Source of the DNA: JBHENW01 sp046261875
Lineage (GTDB): Bacteria; Acidobacteriota; Thermoanaerobaculia; UBA5066; Gp7-AA6
Length of the DNA: 40,676 bases
Direction: 5' to 3'
Assembly: GCA_046261875.1 (NCBI GenBank)
Contig: JBHENW010000041.1
Location: 1 to 40,676 of the forward strand
Below the pieces are notes generated by a model that saw only the letters and a list, made by a program, of their open reading frames with translations, had not been told where the DNA came from and made no database searches. The position numbers were made by a program, and so were the translations under genes. This document shows positions 8,518 through 17,110 of the stretch, in pieces. Each line of letters begins with the position of its first letter. Position 1 is the first letter of the stretch.

Positions 8518-9046
8518 CCCGACCGCCGCCGCGCCGTCGCCCGCCCCCGGACCCGAGGGCCCGCGCGGCTCGCAGTCGCGCGTTTCGCCGATCCTGCTCT
8601 GGATCCTGGCGGCGGCGGTGCTCTTTCGGGTGGTCACCTACGTCACCGATCGCGGGAAGACGGACGCGACGCTCGTCCGCTGGATGGCGGCCCCGGCAGC
8701 CCAATCCCTTTCCCGCACCGGAAAGCAGCCGATCCTCTACGACTTCACCGCGGCCTGGTGTCCGCCATGCAAGATCCTGGACCGCGAGGGGTGGAACGAC
8801 CCGGAAGTCGCCGCCTTCGTCAACGCGACGTACCTCCCCTCGCGCATCGTGGACCGCCAGCGAGAAGAGGGAAAGAACAGTCCGGAGGTCTCGGCCTTGC
8901 AGCGACGGCACGGAGTCCAGGTCTTTCCGACGCTCGTCGTCGTCGGCCCCGACGGCGGCGAGGTCGCCAAGTTCGCGGGTTACCGCGGACGGGCCGCGCT
9001 CGTGAAGTTCCTGCAGGAATCGGCCGCGGCCTCGGCCCGGCGCTAG
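8504..9046 (+). CDS. Membrane-anchored thioredoxin-fold protein
   Basis: The protein has 180 residues: a P/A-rich cytoplasmic start, one membrane segment at about residues 28-46, then a thioredoxin domain with WCPPC (C86 and C89) and the cis-proline at 142 (VFPT). The order resembles DsbD C-terminal / DUF255-like thioredoxins, which hand electrons to envelope proteins; the domain should face the periplasm. The ATG at 8504 has AGGGAG 8 nt upstream and lies within the permease gene, so it is the third gene of that operon. Its TAG stop and the TAG stop of uvrA on the other strand share one CTAG palindrome (9043-9046), leaving no room for a terminator between the two transcripts. Confidence 0.88.
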   Translation: MATTDPTAAAPSPAPGPEGPRGSQSRVSPILLWILAAAVLFRVVTYVTDRGKTDATLVRWMAAPAAQSLSRTGKQPILYDFTAAWCPPCKILDREGWNDPEVAAFVNATYLPSRIVDRQREEGKNSPEVSALQRRHGVQVFPTLVVVGPDGGEVAKFAGYRGRAALVKFLQESAAASARR

Positions 9047-11961
9047 CTCTCCCGTCGGCGCGCCTGCGGCCGGCGCCGCCGGTCCGCGTCTTCCGGGGGA
9101 GGTGGAGCGATCCCTTCGAGGAACCGTCCCGTCACGCTGCCCGGGTGGCGCCGGATCTCCTCCGGCGGCCCTTCCGCCACGATCTCCCCTCCCCGGTCGC
9201 CCCCGCCCGGCCCCAGGTCGATGATCCAGTCCGCGGACGCCAGGAACTCGAGGTGGTGCTCGACTGCCAGGATGGAATGGCCGCGGGTGAGCAGCCGGCG
9301 GAACGTCGCCAGGAGCCGCTGGACGTCCTGCGCATGGAGGCCGGTCGTCGGCTCGTCGAAGAGGAACAGCGCGCCCCGGGTGACCGCGGGCCGCAGCTCC
9401 AGGAACGAAGCGAGCTTCAGCCGCTGTGCCTCTCCGCCCGAGAGGGTGGCCGTCGGCTGCCCGAGCGTCATGTAGCCCAGTCCCACGTCGCGCAACGGCT
9501 GGAGCCGGCGGACGACGCGCTCGCTCTCCGCGAAGAACACCACGGCGTCCTCGACCGTCATCGCGAGGACGTCGTCGATGTTCTTGCTGCGGTAGCGGAT
9601 CGCCAGGACCTTTCCGCCGAAGCGCCGGCCGTCGCACGCCTCGCACCGGACGGTCACGTCGGCGAGGAACTGCATGTCGATCGTCTGCCAGCCGGTGCCC
9701 TTGCAGGCCTCGCAGCGCCCCCCGACGGAATTGAAGGAGAAGTCGCGCGGCGTGATCCCGCGGGCGACGGCGCGCGGCGTGCGGGCGAAGATCTGCCGGA
9801 TCTCGTCCCAGGCCTTCGTGTACGTGACCGGGTTCGAACGCGCCGAGCGCCCGAGCGGCGCCTGGTCCACGAAGAGCAGGTCGGCGACCCCTTCGAGCCC
9901 TCCGATCGAGTCGTGTGCGCCGACGTCGAGCTGCACGGCGCCCTTGATCCTTCGCGCGTACGAGTTGTGGAGGATGTCCCGGACGAGCGTGGACTTCCCC
10001 GACCCCGAAACGCCCGAGACGCAGACGAGGCGGCCCAGCGGAATGCGCACGGTCAGGTTCTTGAGATTGTGCTCCCGCGCGCCCCGGATCACGATCGCGC
10101 CCCCTTCTCCGCGGCGAAAAGCGACCACGCGTCCGCCGGGGGCGGCCTCTCCGGCGCCGGAGGCGCCGCCGCCGGTCCGCGCGCCGCGCCGCCGGAGGAG
10201 CGCGCCCGTCGCGGAGTGCTTCTGGCGCGCGAGCGACCGGGGCGAGCCCTGGAACAAAAGATGGCCGCCCTGACTGCCGGCGCCGGGGCCGAGGTCGATG
10301 ACGTGATCCGCGGCCTCCATGACTTCGGGATCGTGCTCGACGACGACGACCGTGTTGCCGCGGTCGGAGAGCCGCCGCAGGATGCCGATGAGGCGCCGCG
10401 TGTCCGCGGCGTGGAGCCCGATCGTCGGCTCGTCGAGCACGTAGAGCGTGCCCGTCAGCGATCCGCCGAGCGCCGAGGCCAGGCCGATCCGCTGCGCCTC
10501 CCCGCCCGAGAGGGTCCGCGCCGCGCGCGCCAGGGTGAGGTACTCCAAGCCGACGTCGTTCATGTAGCGCACGCGGGCGCGGAGCTCGGCGAGGATCGAG
10601 CCAAGACGCTCCTCTTCGCGCTCCGAGAGCCGCAGCGCCGCGAACCAGCCCTGCAGCTCCCCCAGCGGCAGCTCGGCGAGCTGCGGGAGCGTGCGGCCGC
10701 GGAACCGGACCGCCCGGGCGCCCGGACCCAGCCGCGCGCCCCGACAGTCCGGGCAGAGCGTATACGCGCGGTAGCGCGCGAGAAGGACGCGGACGTGGAT
10801 CTTATACCGCTTGGTCTCCAGCCAGTCGAAGAACCCCGAGATGCCGTAGAACTCTCCGCGCCCCTTGACGAGGACCTCCCGCTCGTGTGCGCTCAGCCGC
10901 TCGACCGGGATGTCCGTCCGGACCGAGTAGCGCCGGCAGGCGCGGAACAGGTCGCGGTACGCGGACTCGTACGCCGGCGTGTTCCAGGGAGCGACCGGCC
11001 GGTCCTCGAGCGCGAGGCTCGGGTCGGGGATCACCTTGTCCAGGTCGACGGAGATCACCCGGCCGAAGCCCTGGCACGCCGTGCACGCCCCGAGCGGGGA
11101 GTTGAAGGCGAACAAGGCCGGCCAGGGGTCCCGGAAGTCCCGGCCGCAGCGGGGGCAGTGAAGGCCCCGGCGAAAGGTGCGCCTGCCCCCCTCGAAGCGA
11201 GCCACGAGGCAGCCGGCGAGCATGAAAGCGCTCTCGACGGACGCGGCGATCTCCGGACGCGACTCGTCGCGGACGACGAAGCGCCCGACGACGAGTGGGA
11301 GGTTCCCTCCCGTGTCGAGGAGCGGAGCGACGTCGTCTTCGATCTCGACGGTCTCCCCCGACGGCGAGACCGCGCGAAAGAAGCCGGCCCGCTTCAGCTC
11401 GGAAAGTCGCAGCGCCTCCTCTCGCGCGGCCGAGCGCCGCTTCCGGCGCTGCCCGCCTCCGTTGCGCCACGGGAGAGGCGCGGTCAAGGTCATCCGCGCG
11501 CCGGCGTAAGCCGCGCAGAGCTCCTCGACCGCCCGCTCGACGCCCCCCGGGACGGCCTCGACGTCGCAATCGGGGCAGAACGTCGTTCCGCCGTGGGCGA
11601 AGAGTAGTCGCAGCGAGTCGTAGATCTCCGTCTGGGTGCCGACGGTGGAACGCGCATTGCGCACGCCGTTCTTCTGCTCGAGCGCGATCGCGGGCGGCAC
11701 GGGCTCGACGGAGTCCACGTCCGGGCGATCCATCCGCTCGAGGAACTGCCGGGCGTACGTGGACAGCGACTCGGTATAGCGCCGCTGGCCCTCCGCGTAG
11801 AGGGTGTCGAAGGCGAGGGAGGACTTGCCCGATCCCGAGACCCCGGTGACGACCGTGAGGCAGCCCGCGGGGATCGTCACGGAGACGTTCTTGAGGTTGT
11901 GCGTACGCGCGCCGGTGATCCGGATGTCCGAGGAAGCGCTGCGGGGGCGACGGGAGCTCAA
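9043..11961 (-). CDS. uvrA: UvrA-family excinuclease subunit, probably a divergent paralogue
   Basis: The 972-residue protein has two ABC ATPase halves: Walker A at residues 40-47 (GVSGSGKS) and again in GVSGSGKSTLV, signatures LSGGEAQRIGLAS and LSGGEAQRLKLAS, and Walker B motifs LYVLDEPTIGLH and LFLFDEPTTGLH. Zinc-binding pairs CPDC...CPRC and CEACKGTG...CEACDG are present, as is the UvrB-binding-like region (LPLVVGRFVVRDESRP). Canonical UvrA searches DNA for bulky lesions and loads UvrB. Here usual motifs vary: EQKNGVRNARSTVG instead of DQK...NPRSTVG, and SNPVTYTKAWDEIR instead of SNPATYTGVF. This suggests the paralogous class rather than the housekeeping protein. The start is TTG at 11961, 17 bp after the PBP gene. 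No housekeeping copy is visible in this window. Confidence 0.85.
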   Translation of the reverse strand: MSSRRPRSASSDIRITGARTHNLKNVSVTIPAGCLTVVTGVSGSGKSSLAFDTLYAEGQRRYTESLSTYARQFLERMDRPDVDSVEPVPPAIALEQKNGVRNARSTVGTQTEIYDSLRLLFAHGGTTFCPDCDVEAVPGGVERAVEELCAAYAGARMTLTAPLPWRNGGGQRRKRRSAAREEALRLSELKRAGFFRAVSPSGETVEIEDDVAPLLDTGGNLPLVVGRFVVRDESRPEIAASVESAFMLAGCLVARFEGGRRTFRRGLHCPRCGRDFRDPWPALFAFNSPLGACTACQGFGRVISVDLDKVIPDPSLALEDRPVAPWNTPAYESAYRDLFRACRRYSVRTDIPVERLSAHEREVLVKGRGEFYGISGFFDWLETKRYKIHVRVLLARYRAYTLCPDCRGARLGPGARAVRFRGRTLPQLAELPLGELQGWFAALRLSEREEERLGSILAELRARVRYMNDVGLEYLTLARAARTLSGGEAQRIGLASALGGSLTGTLYVLDEPTIGLHAADTRRLIGILRRLSDRGNTVVVVEHDPEVMEAADHVIDLGPGAGSQGGHLLFQGSPRSLARQKHSATGALLRRRGARTGGGASGAGEAAPGGRVVAFRRGEGGAIVIRGAREHNLKNLTVRIPLGRLVCVSGVSGSGKSTLVRDILHNSYARRIKGAVQLDVGAHDSIGGLEGVADLLFVDQAPLGRSARSNPVTYTKAWDEIRQIFARTPRAVARGITPRDFSFNSVGGRCEACKGTGWQTIDMQFLADVTVRCEACDGRRFGGKVLAIRYRSKNIDDVLAMTVEDAVVFFAESERVVRRLQPLRDVGLGYMTLGQPTATLSGGEAQRLKLASFLELRPAVTRGALFLFDEPTTGLHAQDVQRLLATFRRLLTRGHSILAVEHHLEFLASADWIIDLGPGGGDRGGEIVAEGPPEEIRRHPGSVTGRFLEGIAPPPPEDADRRRRPQARRRES

Positions 11962-11978
11962 ACGGTCGAGGCTACCAT

Positions 11979-14363
11979 CTACCAGAGCGGGTTGGCGGCC
12001 GGAGCCTCCTCGGGAGAGAGCTCTTCGAAGTAGAAATCGTGGAGGCGGCAGACCATCGCCGGCGCGGTCCCTTCGATGAAGACTTCGGTCATCCGGCGCG
12101 GGCAGGAGGACCCCGCGAGCAGGCCCGAGTCCGGATCGATCTCGGCGGTCACGACGTTGGAGGGGACGGGGAAGTTTTCGGTGAAATAGGCGGGCGGCAC
12201 CGAGCGCGTGAAATCCGCGAAGATCGGGACGGCGGCCTCGGACCCGGAGAGGTGCAGGCCGCGGTTGTCGTCGTAACCGACCCAGATGGCCGTGAGGAAT
12301 TTGGGGGAGAAGCCGACGAACCAGGCGTCGCGGCCGTCGTTGGTCGTCCCGGTCTTGCCGGCGAGGACGCCGCGGAGCCCGCCCGCGCGCGCCCCGGAGG
12401 CCGTGCCGCGCTGCACGGCGCCGCGCAGGAGCGAGTTGACGAGGAACACGGCGTCGGCCGGGAGCGAGGGAGCGAGCGGAGTCTCCTTGCGGGTCAGGAC
12501 GCTCCCGTCCCCACCGAGGACGCCCACGATGGCGTTCGGCTCGACCCGCACGCCGCCGTTGGCGAAAACGGCGTATGCGGCGGCGATCTCCATCGGCGAG
12601 ATCTCGAAGGCGCCGAGCGCGATCGAGGGATAGGCGCGCAGGCGCGAGCCGATCCCGGCCGCCCGGGCGGCGGCGAGGACGCTGGGAAGACCGGCTTCGA
12701 GCGCGGCCCGCACGGTCGGCACGTTGATCGAGAGCTCGAGGGCCCGGCGCGCCGACATCGGCCCCCGGTAGCTGCCGTCGTAGTTGCGCGGGGTCCAGAT
12801 CTGGTCCGGTTCACGCTTGTCCCATTCGACGCTGACGGGTGAGTCGGAGAGGATGGTCGCCGGCGTGACGGGGCTTGGAAGGTCCCGCCGCGCGAATGCG
12901 GCCAGGAAGACGAACGGTTTGAAGAGGGATCCGGGCTGGCGGCGGGCCTGCGTCACCCGGTTGAACTGCGAACGGGTGTAGTCGCGGCCGCCGACGAGGA
13001 CCTTGACGCCGCCGGTCTGCGGCTCGAGGAAGATGAGCGCCCCCTGGAGAGGCGCCTCTTTCGCGGCCGCCGCCAGGCGGCGGTACTTCTTCTCCAGCGC
13101 GCCGAGACCCTCCGTCACGGCGCGCTGACCCGCCTGCTGCAGATCCACGTCGAGCGTCGTGAAGATCTGGAGACCTTCGGTCCGGAGCTTCTGGCCGTAC
13201 TCCTCCGCGAGCTGCGCCTTGACGAAGTCGACGAAGTGAGGCGCGATCGTGCGTTGACGCCGCCGCGTGCGGGGCAGCAGGCGCGAGGCGAGCGCCCGGC
13301 GCAGAGCCGGCTCCTCGATCACCCCTTCCTTCCGCATGAGGCGCAGCACGAAGTCGCGCCGGTCCTTGGACCGCGCCGGGTTGCGGAAAGGGGAGTAGGG
13401 ATTCGGAGCGCGGATCATTCCGGCGATCGTGGCCGACTCGGCGAGGTCCAGGTCCGAGACCTGCTTGCCAAAGTAGTATCGGGCCGCCTCTCCGATTCCC
13501 GTCACCGCGATCGAGCCGCGCTGACCCAGATAGATCTCGTTCAAGTACGCCTCGAAGATCTCGTCCTTCCCGTATCGCGCGTCGAGGATGAGGGCCATGA
13601 CCGCCTCGACCGTCTTGCGCCGCAGCGTCCGCTCAGGAGAGAGATAGAGGTTCTTGACCAGCTGCTGCGTCAGCGTCGAGCCTCCCTGCATCGCGCCGCC
13701 CCGCAGCGACGCGTAGAGGGCGCCGAAGATCCGTCTCAGCGAGATGCCGGGGTGGCGATAGAAGTCGCGGTCCTCGATGACGAGGATCGCGTCCTGGAGG
13801 GTCTGCGGAACCTCGGAGAGCCGGACCGGCGTGCGGTCTTCGAACTCCTCGCCGAACACGGAGCCGAGCAGCTCCGGCTCGACGACGACCGCCGCGGCGG
13901 CCGCTCCGGACGCGTCCTGGACGGACCGGACGGCGCCTCCCTGGTACTCGATCCTCGCCGGAAATCCCCGAAAACGTCGGCCGGGATAGAAGAAATCCCG
14001 CGTGGAGATCTCCAGGACGTTTCCCGTGACGCGGAAATGTCCCGCGCGGGCCGGACGCTCCTTCGAGCGCTGGTAGAGCAGCCGCTCGAGCTTCGCGGCG
14101 ACGCGCTCGGGGCTTCCCGGTTCGCCGGGCCGCAGGACCTGGATGTCCGAGTAGATTCGGGAAGGCAGGCTCCACCGCCGTCCCTCGAAACGCGAAGCGA
14201 TCACCGACGTCAGATAGGCGACGGCGACGAGGCCGACCAGAAAGCACGCCGCGAGCGCGAGGAGCACCGGCTTGCGATGCCGATAAATCCAGAGGTGCAG
14301 GGAAACGCGCCGAGGGTGCGTGCGGCCGGCATCCGTATCGGGAGGGTCGGGTCGCCAGGGCAC
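11979..14363 (-). CDS. mrcB: Bifunctional penicillin-binding protein, PBP1B type
   Basis: The 794-residue class A PBP makes peptidoglycan: it polymerises lipid II and crosslinks peptides on the periplasmic side. It has one N-terminal membrane anchor (about residues 32-55), then a UB2H-like segment (WSLPSRIYSDIQVLRPGE), which separates PBP1B from PBP1A. The glycosyltransferase domain has catalytic Glu197 in VIEDRDFYRHPG and GGSTLTQQLVKN. The transpeptidase domain has SLFK (Ser479-Lys482), SIN (545-547) and KTGTT (670-674). Length is normal for the family. The GTG start has TATGCT 6 nt upstream and no Shine-Dalgarno sequence. UB2H domains receive an outer-membrane lipoprotein activator in E. 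coli; no such partner is seen nearby. Confidence 0.92.
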   Translation of the reverse strand: MPWRPDPPDTDAGRTHPRRVSLHLWIYRHRKPVLLALAACFLVGLVAVAYLTSVIASRFEGRRWSLPSRIYSDIQVLRPGEPGSPERVAAKLERLLYQRSKERPARAGHFRVTGNVLEISTRDFFYPGRRFRGFPARIEYQGGAVRSVQDASGAAAAAVVVEPELLGSVFGEEFEDRTPVRLSEVPQTLQDAILVIEDRDFYRHPGISLRRIFGALYASLRGGAMQGGSTLTQQLVKNLYLSPERTLRRKTVEAVMALILDARYGKDEIFEAYLNEIYLGQRGSIAVTGIGEAARYYFGKQVSDLDLAESATIAGMIRAPNPYSPFRNPARSKDRRDFVLRLMRKEGVIEEPALRRALASRLLPRTRRRQRTIAPHFVDFVKAQLAEEYGQKLRTEGLQIFTTLDVDLQQAGQRAVTEGLGALEKKYRRLAAAAKEAPLQGALIFLEPQTGGVKVLVGGRDYTRSQFNRVTQARRQPGSLFKPFVFLAAFARRDLPSPVTPATILSDSPVSVEWDKREPDQIWTPRNYDGSYRGPMSARRALELSINVPTVRAALEAGLPSVLAAARAAGIGSRLRAYPSIALGAFEISPMEIAAAYAVFANGGVRVEPNAIVGVLGGDGSVLTRKETPLAPSLPADAVFLVNSLLRGAVQRGTASGARAGGLRGVLAGKTGTTNDGRDAWFVGFSPKFLTAIWVGYDDNRGLHLSGSEAAVPIFADFTRSVPPAYFTENFPVPSNVVTAEIDPDSGLLAGSSCPRRMTEVFIEGTAPAMVCRLHDFYFEELSPEEAPAANPLW

Positions 14364-14369
14364 GGGGAG

Positions 14370-14375
14370 AGCATA
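14370..14375 (-). promoter_or_regulatory. -10-like TATGCT before the PBP1B start
   Basis: On the minus strand TATGCT ends 6 nt before the GTG start at 14363. Transcription would start at or next to the start codon. It lies in the same 84-bp divergent region as the CATAAT of the O-antigen ligase gene. Confidence 0.4.
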
Positions 14376-14433
14376 ACTTCCGGACGGGACCGCGCATTCC
14401 TCTTCCGCCGGAGTCCGCGGACCCCGTCGTTGT

Positions 14434-14439
14434 CATAAT
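14434..14439 (+). promoter_or_regulatory. -10-like CATAAT before the O-antigen ligase start
   Basis: CATAAT ends 8 nt before the ATG at 14448, with no Shine-Dalgarno sequence in between (CGCCCGCG). No matching -35 box is seen 16-18 bp upstream. It suggests a leaderless transcript. Confidence 0.4.
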
Positions 14440-14447
14440 CGCCCGCG

Positions 14448-15788
14448 ATGGGACGCGGGCGAGGTCGGGCGCCGGAGGCGAAGAAGCGCTCCCCGGCCCC
14501 ACGCGACTTGCCCGGCCGCATGGCCCGCGGAGTGCTCGCGATCGCTCTCATCGGGACGGCCCTCGTCGTGGACACGCGCGCGGAGGCCGCCTTCGACGCG
14601 CCCAAGCGTTTCCTCGCGGTCGTGGCGATCGCCGTCGCGGCGGCTCTGGTCTTCGGCTGGCGATCCGAAACCGGTGCCGTGCCCGCCCCGTGGAAGGGAA
14701 AACCGAGGCGGCCCGTCCTCGCGATTTACCTCCTCCTCTTCGCACTCGGCGCCGCGTTCGTGTCGGCGCTCGTCTCGCCCCACCGCGCTCTCGCGCTCGA
14801 CACACTTCGCGCGGTCCTCGTATACGCGCTCCTCCTGCCGCTCGGGGCTTCGCGGGCGCTCGACCGCCCGCAACCGCTGCTCGCCGCATTCCTGGCCGCG
14901 GCGGCCGTCAACGCGGTCGTTTCGCTGCTCCAGGTCTCCGGGGCGTACACCCCGTTTGCGATCCGCGCCTGGGGCGGCCGGGGATCCACGGGGGCGTTCG
15001 CCGGGAACGTCGGGTACCTCGCCATCGCGCTCGCCCTCGCGGCCCTGGCGGCGCTCGGATACGCCCTCCACGGCGAGCGCCGCGCCGTGCGCGCGCTCTG
15101 CGCCCTCCTCGCGGCGCTGTTCCTCGCCGCAGTGGTCGCCAACCAGAACCTCACGGCCCTGACCGCGCTCGTCGCCGGCAGCGTGTTCCTCGCCGCGGTC
15201 CGCCTGGGCCGGCGCTCCTGGCTCCCCCTCCTCGCGCTGCTCGCTTGCCTGGCCGCCGCGGTCGCCCTCTACGGGCCGTTGCGCACGCGTGCGGCGCAGC
15301 TCGTCTCCGCCGTGCGGGCCGGTGACTGGGACCGGGTCGTGACGTATCGCGCAGGCCCCTGGCTGGCCGCCGTCGAGATGGTCCGCGAAAGGCCTCTCAC
15401 GGGCGTGGGTACCGGCGCCTTCGGCCACGAGTTCGTTCCGCACCGGCTCGAAGCCGAGATCCGCGCGCGCCGCCGTTTCGTGAATCCCCTCGTGACGAGC
15501 TCCTACGCCGAGGCGCACTCCGATTACCTCGAGCCGTTCGCCGAGATCGGCGTCCTCGGCGGCGCGGCGGCCGCCGCGAGCGCCGGGCTGCTGCTCGTTT
15601 CGCTCCTCGGCGTGGTGCGCCGGACGGCCGGCCCGCGGCGGACTGAGGCCGTCATCCTCGCGGCGATCCTGATCGCGGGCGCCACCGCGGCCCTGACCTG
15701 GTTCCCGATGCAGAGGCCGATCACGGCTCTCCCGCTCTTGCTGGCCGCCGGTCGCGGCTGGCGGCTGGCGTCCGAGGAGGTCCCGTGA
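14448..15788 (+). CDS. O-antigen ligase / polymerase family membrane protein (Wzy_C)
   Basis: The 446-residue, very hydrophobic protein has about ten to twelve membrane segments. The large periplasmic loop carries the Wzy_C-type signature: R.GPWLAAVEMVRERPLTGVGTGAFGHEF, followed by AHSDYLEPFAEIGVLGG. This superfamily includes O-antigen ligases (WaaL), polysaccharide polymerases and some protein glycosyltransferases; sequence alone does not separate them. The position beside a polyprenyl glycosylphosphotransferase and four glycosyltransferases supports a role in surface polysaccharide assembly. Its last bases overlap the next gene (GTGA). Confidence 0.85.
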   Translation: MGRGRGRAPEAKKRSPAPRDLPGRMARGVLAIALIGTALVVDTRAEAAFDAPKRFLAVVAIAVAAALVFGWRSETGAVPAPWKGKPRRPVLAIYLLLFALGAAFVSALVSPHRALALDTLRAVLVYALLLPLGASRALDRPQPLLAAFLAAAAVNAVVSLLQVSGAYTPFAIRAWGGRGSTGAFAGNVGYLAIALALAALAALGYALHGERRAVRALCALLAALFLAAVVANQNLTALTALVAGSVFLAAVRLGRRSWLPLLALLACLAAAVALYGPLRTRAAQLVSAVRAGDWDRVVTYRAGPWLAAVEMVRERPLTGVGTGAFGHEFVPHRLEAEIRARRRFVNPLVTSSYAEAHSDYLEPFAEIGVLGGAAAAASAGLLLVSLLGVVRRTAGPRRTEAVILAAILIAGATAALTWFPMQRPITALPLLLAAGRGWRLASEEVP

Positions 15789-16312
15789 GAGCGGCCCGCG
15801 GGCTGCTCGCGATCGCCCTCGCGGCCGCGGCGGTGGCGCCGGAGATTCGCCGGTACGCCGCGGAGCGCCGGCTGGCGGTGGCGAGCGAGGCCTTCCGGAT
15901 CCTGCTCCGATCGCCCCAATCCGCCGACGACCCGATCGCTGCGCTCGACCGGGTGGCAACCCTCGCCGAGACCGCAAGCGATCCGCTGCCCGGCGATCCC
16001 CGTCCCTGGATCCTCTCCGGGTCGGCGCACCTGACCGCGGGTCGGCCCGAACGCGCCCTGGAATCTTATGCGAGCGCGTTCGACCGCGCCGGCGAGCGGG
16101 CGGAAGTCGACCTGAACATCGGGCGAGCCGAGACGCTGCTCGGCCGGGACGGGCGGGTCCGAGTGGCGTTCCTGCGGGCCGGGTGGATCAGTCCCGCGCT
16201 GCTCGCGGCTCTGCCGCCGCAGACCGCGCAACCGGTGCTCGCGGAGATCGCGCGTCTGGAGGAGGAGCTCCGGGCGGGCCGGCTCGAGGCGCCGCCCCCC
16301 CCGCCGCGCTGA
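15785..16312 (+). CDS. Small TPR-like exported or anchored protein
   Basis: The 175-residue protein has an N-terminal hydrophobic stretch (LLAIALAAAAVAPEI) acting as signal or anchor. A helical region with one or two TPR-like units follows (PWILSGSAHLTAGRPERALESYASAF), and the C-terminus is proline-rich (PPPPPR). The GTG start overlaps the ligase stop and has GAGGAGG upstream, so it is translated with the ligase gene. Small TPR proteins next to Wzy_C genes are common and are thought to be accessory, but the function is unknown. It ends 6 bp from the convergent glycosyltransferase gene. Confidence 0.7.
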   Translation: MRAARGLLAIALAAAAVAPEIRRYAAERRLAVASEAFRILLRSPQSADDPIAALDRVATLAETASDPLPGDPRPWILSGSAHLTAGRPERALESYASAFDRAGERAEVDLNIGRAETLLGRDGRVRVAFLRAGWISPALLAALPPQTAQPVLAEIARLEEELRAGRLEAPPPPPR

Positions 16313-16318
16313 AGCGGG

Positions 16319-17110
16319 TTACTTCGCCTTCCGGAAGATGCGGCTGGAGCAGATGCCCCAGGCGTGGAGCTTGTAGAGGAGCATCGTCTTCAAGATCGCG
16401 AAGCCATAACGGACCGACGGTCCGAACGCGATCTGGGACGCCTCGTCGAAGTAGCGCGTCGCGATCGGAATCTCGCGGATCCGCAGACCCCTGGCCATGC
16501 CCTGCGCGATGATCTCGGTGTCGAAAACGAACCCGTCCGAGTTCGCTTCGAGGTTGACGCTCTCGAGGTAACCGCGCGAGTAGGCGCGAAAGCCGCTGTG
16601 GTACTCGGTGAGGTAGATGAGGAAAGTCGCGTTCTCGATCGCCGTGAGCAGGATGTTGCCGAGGTATTTCCATTTCGGCATTCCGCCCTGGATCGGACGC
16701 CCCCCGAGCATCCGGCTGCCGAAAACCGCGTCGCAGGCGCCGGCGAGGAGCGGCTCGACCAGCGCCGGGATGACCTTGGGGTCGTACTGGTGGTCCGGGT
16801 GGACCATCACGACGATGTCCGCCCCGCGGTCCAGCGCCGTGCGGTAGCAGGTTTTCTGGTTGGCTCCGTATCCGCGGTTGCGGGGGTGCACCACGACGTG
16901 CAGCCCGAGCCGGCGCGCAACGTCCACCGTCGCGTCCCGGGAGGCGTCGTCCACCAGGATCACGTCGTCCACCGATCCCTTCGGGATGTCCGCGTATGTC
17001 TGGGCGAGCGTCTTCTCGGCGTTGTACGCCGGCATGACGACGGCGACTTTGGGACGCGCTGCCGGCGACGGCCGCGCGGTCTCCAGCGCTCTCTCGCGCT
17101 CTACCTTCAG
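16319..17110 (-). CDS. Family 2 glycosyltransferase, probable CTG start
   Basis: From CTG at 17110 the protein has 263 residues. It is a GT-A enzyme of the dolichol-phosphate-mannose-synthase-like group: VMPAYNAEKTL, ILVDDASRDAT, the metal-binding region VMVHPDHQYDP, and GSRMLGGRP. No C-terminal membrane segment is seen. The first ATG (17035) would cut off the first beta strand (KVAVVMPAYN) and has no Shine-Dalgarno sequence. The CTG overlaps the TGA of the upstream gene (CTGA) and has GGAGGGG 3 nt before it, as in a translationally coupled start. No ATG, GTG or TTG occurs in frame between them. It is the last gene of the five-gene polysaccharide chain. Confidence 0.85.
   Translation of the reverse strand: MKVERERALETARPSPAARPKVAVVMPAYNAEKTLAQTYADIPKGSVDDVILVDDASRDATVDVARRLGLHVVVHPRNRGYGANQKTCYRTALDRGADIVVMVHPDHQYDPKVIPALVEPLLAGACDAVFGSRMLGGRPIQGGMPKWKYLGNILLTAIENATFLIYLTEYHSGFRAYSRGYLESVNLEANSDGFVFDTEIIAQGMARGLRIREIPIATRYFDEASQIAFGPSVRYGFAILKTMLLYKLHAWGICSSRIFRKAK

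Noticed and set aside
8758..11607. A 949-codon open frame on plus, antisense to uvrA
   Set aside because: The opposite frame has every UvrA motif; the antisense product is compositionally biased (R, E, D, G, P) and has no recognisable domain.
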